A stretch of 64,000 bases of DNA, from contig NC_133655.1 in assembly GCF_009905375.1 (NCBI RefSeq), positions 166,308,588 through 166,372,587 on the forward strand, read 5' to 3'. How positions within the stretch are numbered: the stretch's first letter is position 1; each line of letters begins with the position of its first letter. The notes beneath the pieces were generated by a model. It saw nothing but the letters and a program-made list of their open reading frames with translations. It made no database searches and was not told the origin of the DNA. Origin of the DNA: Apium graveolens (Eukaryota > Streptophyta > Magnoliopsida > Apiales > Apiaceae). Both the position numbers and the translations under genes were made by a program. Positions 63,099-64,000 of the stretch are shown one piece after another.

Positions 63099-63846
63099 CT
63101 AATGTACGTGTACTCTATATGGCATATTAAATCAGTATTGATTAAAAATTTGATAAATATACAATTCGTTAATATAATACACATATTTAATTATTAAAAG
63201 AGAGATAGTTTTAAGTTGATATACTAAGCGAGCTATATAGAACATAGTTAATAATTCTAACAAATGTATCGAATGTTGTAATAATTTTAAGAAACGTATC
63301 AAATGATGTGTTGGTACACTGATTTTTTAGGTTCATTATTTCGGGAGACCATGGGTTGAATTCTGACTAAATGCATTTTTTTTTAAATTTATATGGTTTG
63401 AAAAGTCAAATAATTAATTTTTTTTATTTTCAGAACTCATGTTAACATATAATTTTATGTAATTTTACTTGTATTACTATTTATTATATTTTTATAAATA
63501 GTTAACATAAAATTTATTAATATTTTTCTCAGAATATGAGAAATGTAATAAAAATATCGCTTTTTTAAAATTAAATAGCGGAAATACTTATTCACAATTT
63601 TCATCGATTTTATCGACCATATACCGTTTCCTCAGATGAATATTTTACAATAATAATTTTTTTAAAACATGATTTTATAAAAAATTAAAAAAATTGGGTG
63701 TAAAGTAATTTTCTTTATAAAACATGATATTATAAAAAAAATCTGAAAAATTAGGTGAAATACCTAACTTTTTTGGGTATCCGATAAAATATTTAATTAT
63801 ATCCCGCAAGTGTTGACTCAGTTGGTTAAAGAGGTGATAATTATTA
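63099..63846. other. AT-rich non-coding flank with possible SINE pieces
   Basis: There is no coding region. A GACCATGGGTTGAATTCTGAC motif at about 63347 resembles the tRNA B box, with a T run after it (~63377). TTGACTCAGTTGGTTAAAGAGG-like bases at about 63811-63832 resemble a tRNA A box. The rest is AT-rich filler. Confidence 0.35.
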
Positions 63847-64000
63847 TGACGCCCTCAATCTCGGGGTTAGGAAATGAGGACCCACACACCTTTAAACTAT
63901 GAATAAATAAGCAAAAATCCCGATTAACTACTAACAGGATCAAACGGAATAAAGTTTGAGACAAGATTACAAATACCAACCATAATATATAATTTACAAC
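63847..64000 (-). repeat. Start of another gypsy-type LTR, running off the window
   Basis: TGACGCCCTCAATCTCGGGG followed by a 'GACCCACACACC' stretch mirrors the left ends of the A/C LTRs (TGTAACACCCCCAAATC, CGGGGTCGGGGAT, later GTGACCCCACAATAAAC). The right end and any partner are outside the window, so this rests on layout only. Confidence 0.45.

Overview
This window looks like intergenic, repeat-rich DNA from a dicot plant nuclear genome. Base composition is AT-rich, there is no bacterial-style gene packing, and nearly everything that can be named is a long terminal repeat (LTR) retrotransposon or its debris. Primer-binding sites match plant initiator tRNA-Met. I see no ordinary single-copy host gene. 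An Apiaceae-like source is only a guess from the general look of the elements.

The layout is a nest. (1) Positions 1-5064 are the 3' part of a Ty1/copia-type element, with a 1181-codon extra reading frame broken by three nonsense codons and a 611-bp 3' LTR. (2) 5065-7134 is old AT-rich non-coding sequence, probably LTR debris. (3) 7135-7817 and 59403-62711 are two halves of an old gypsy-like LTR. It was split by a complete Ty1/copia element (7818-59397, plus strand, target duplication CTTCA). (4) That copia element was hit twice by members of one Ty3/gypsy family with ~4.15-kb LTRs, both on the minus strand. Element A (9183-24321, duplication TGGTT) lies in its 5' LTR. Element C (27044-54639, duplication TTGGT) lies in its gag. 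(5) A third gypsy element, D (27727-41255, minus strand, duplication GATTT), lies inside the left LTR of C. (6) The right edge holds a truncated copia reverse-transcriptase fragment, possible tRNA-derived SINE pieces and the start of another gypsy LTR running off the window.

Both ends of elements A, C, D and the copia element can be placed to the base, because LTR ends and 5-bp target duplications agree. By-eye LTR divergence follows the nesting order: about 6% for copia, about 1% for A and C, and only two substitutions noticed in 4038 bp for D. D encodes one unbroken 1537-residue gag-protease-RT-RNase H-integrase-chromodomain polyprotein and is the only element here that looks potentially autonomous. 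A and C have decayed pol genes and would depend on proteins from elsewhere.

The most unusual items are three. The right LTR of A carries a 928-bp tandem array that contains an inverted copy of the LTR's own end. C and D each have an open reading frame between the primer-binding site and gag. The copia-like element at the left edge carries the long accessory frame downstream of where pol should be.
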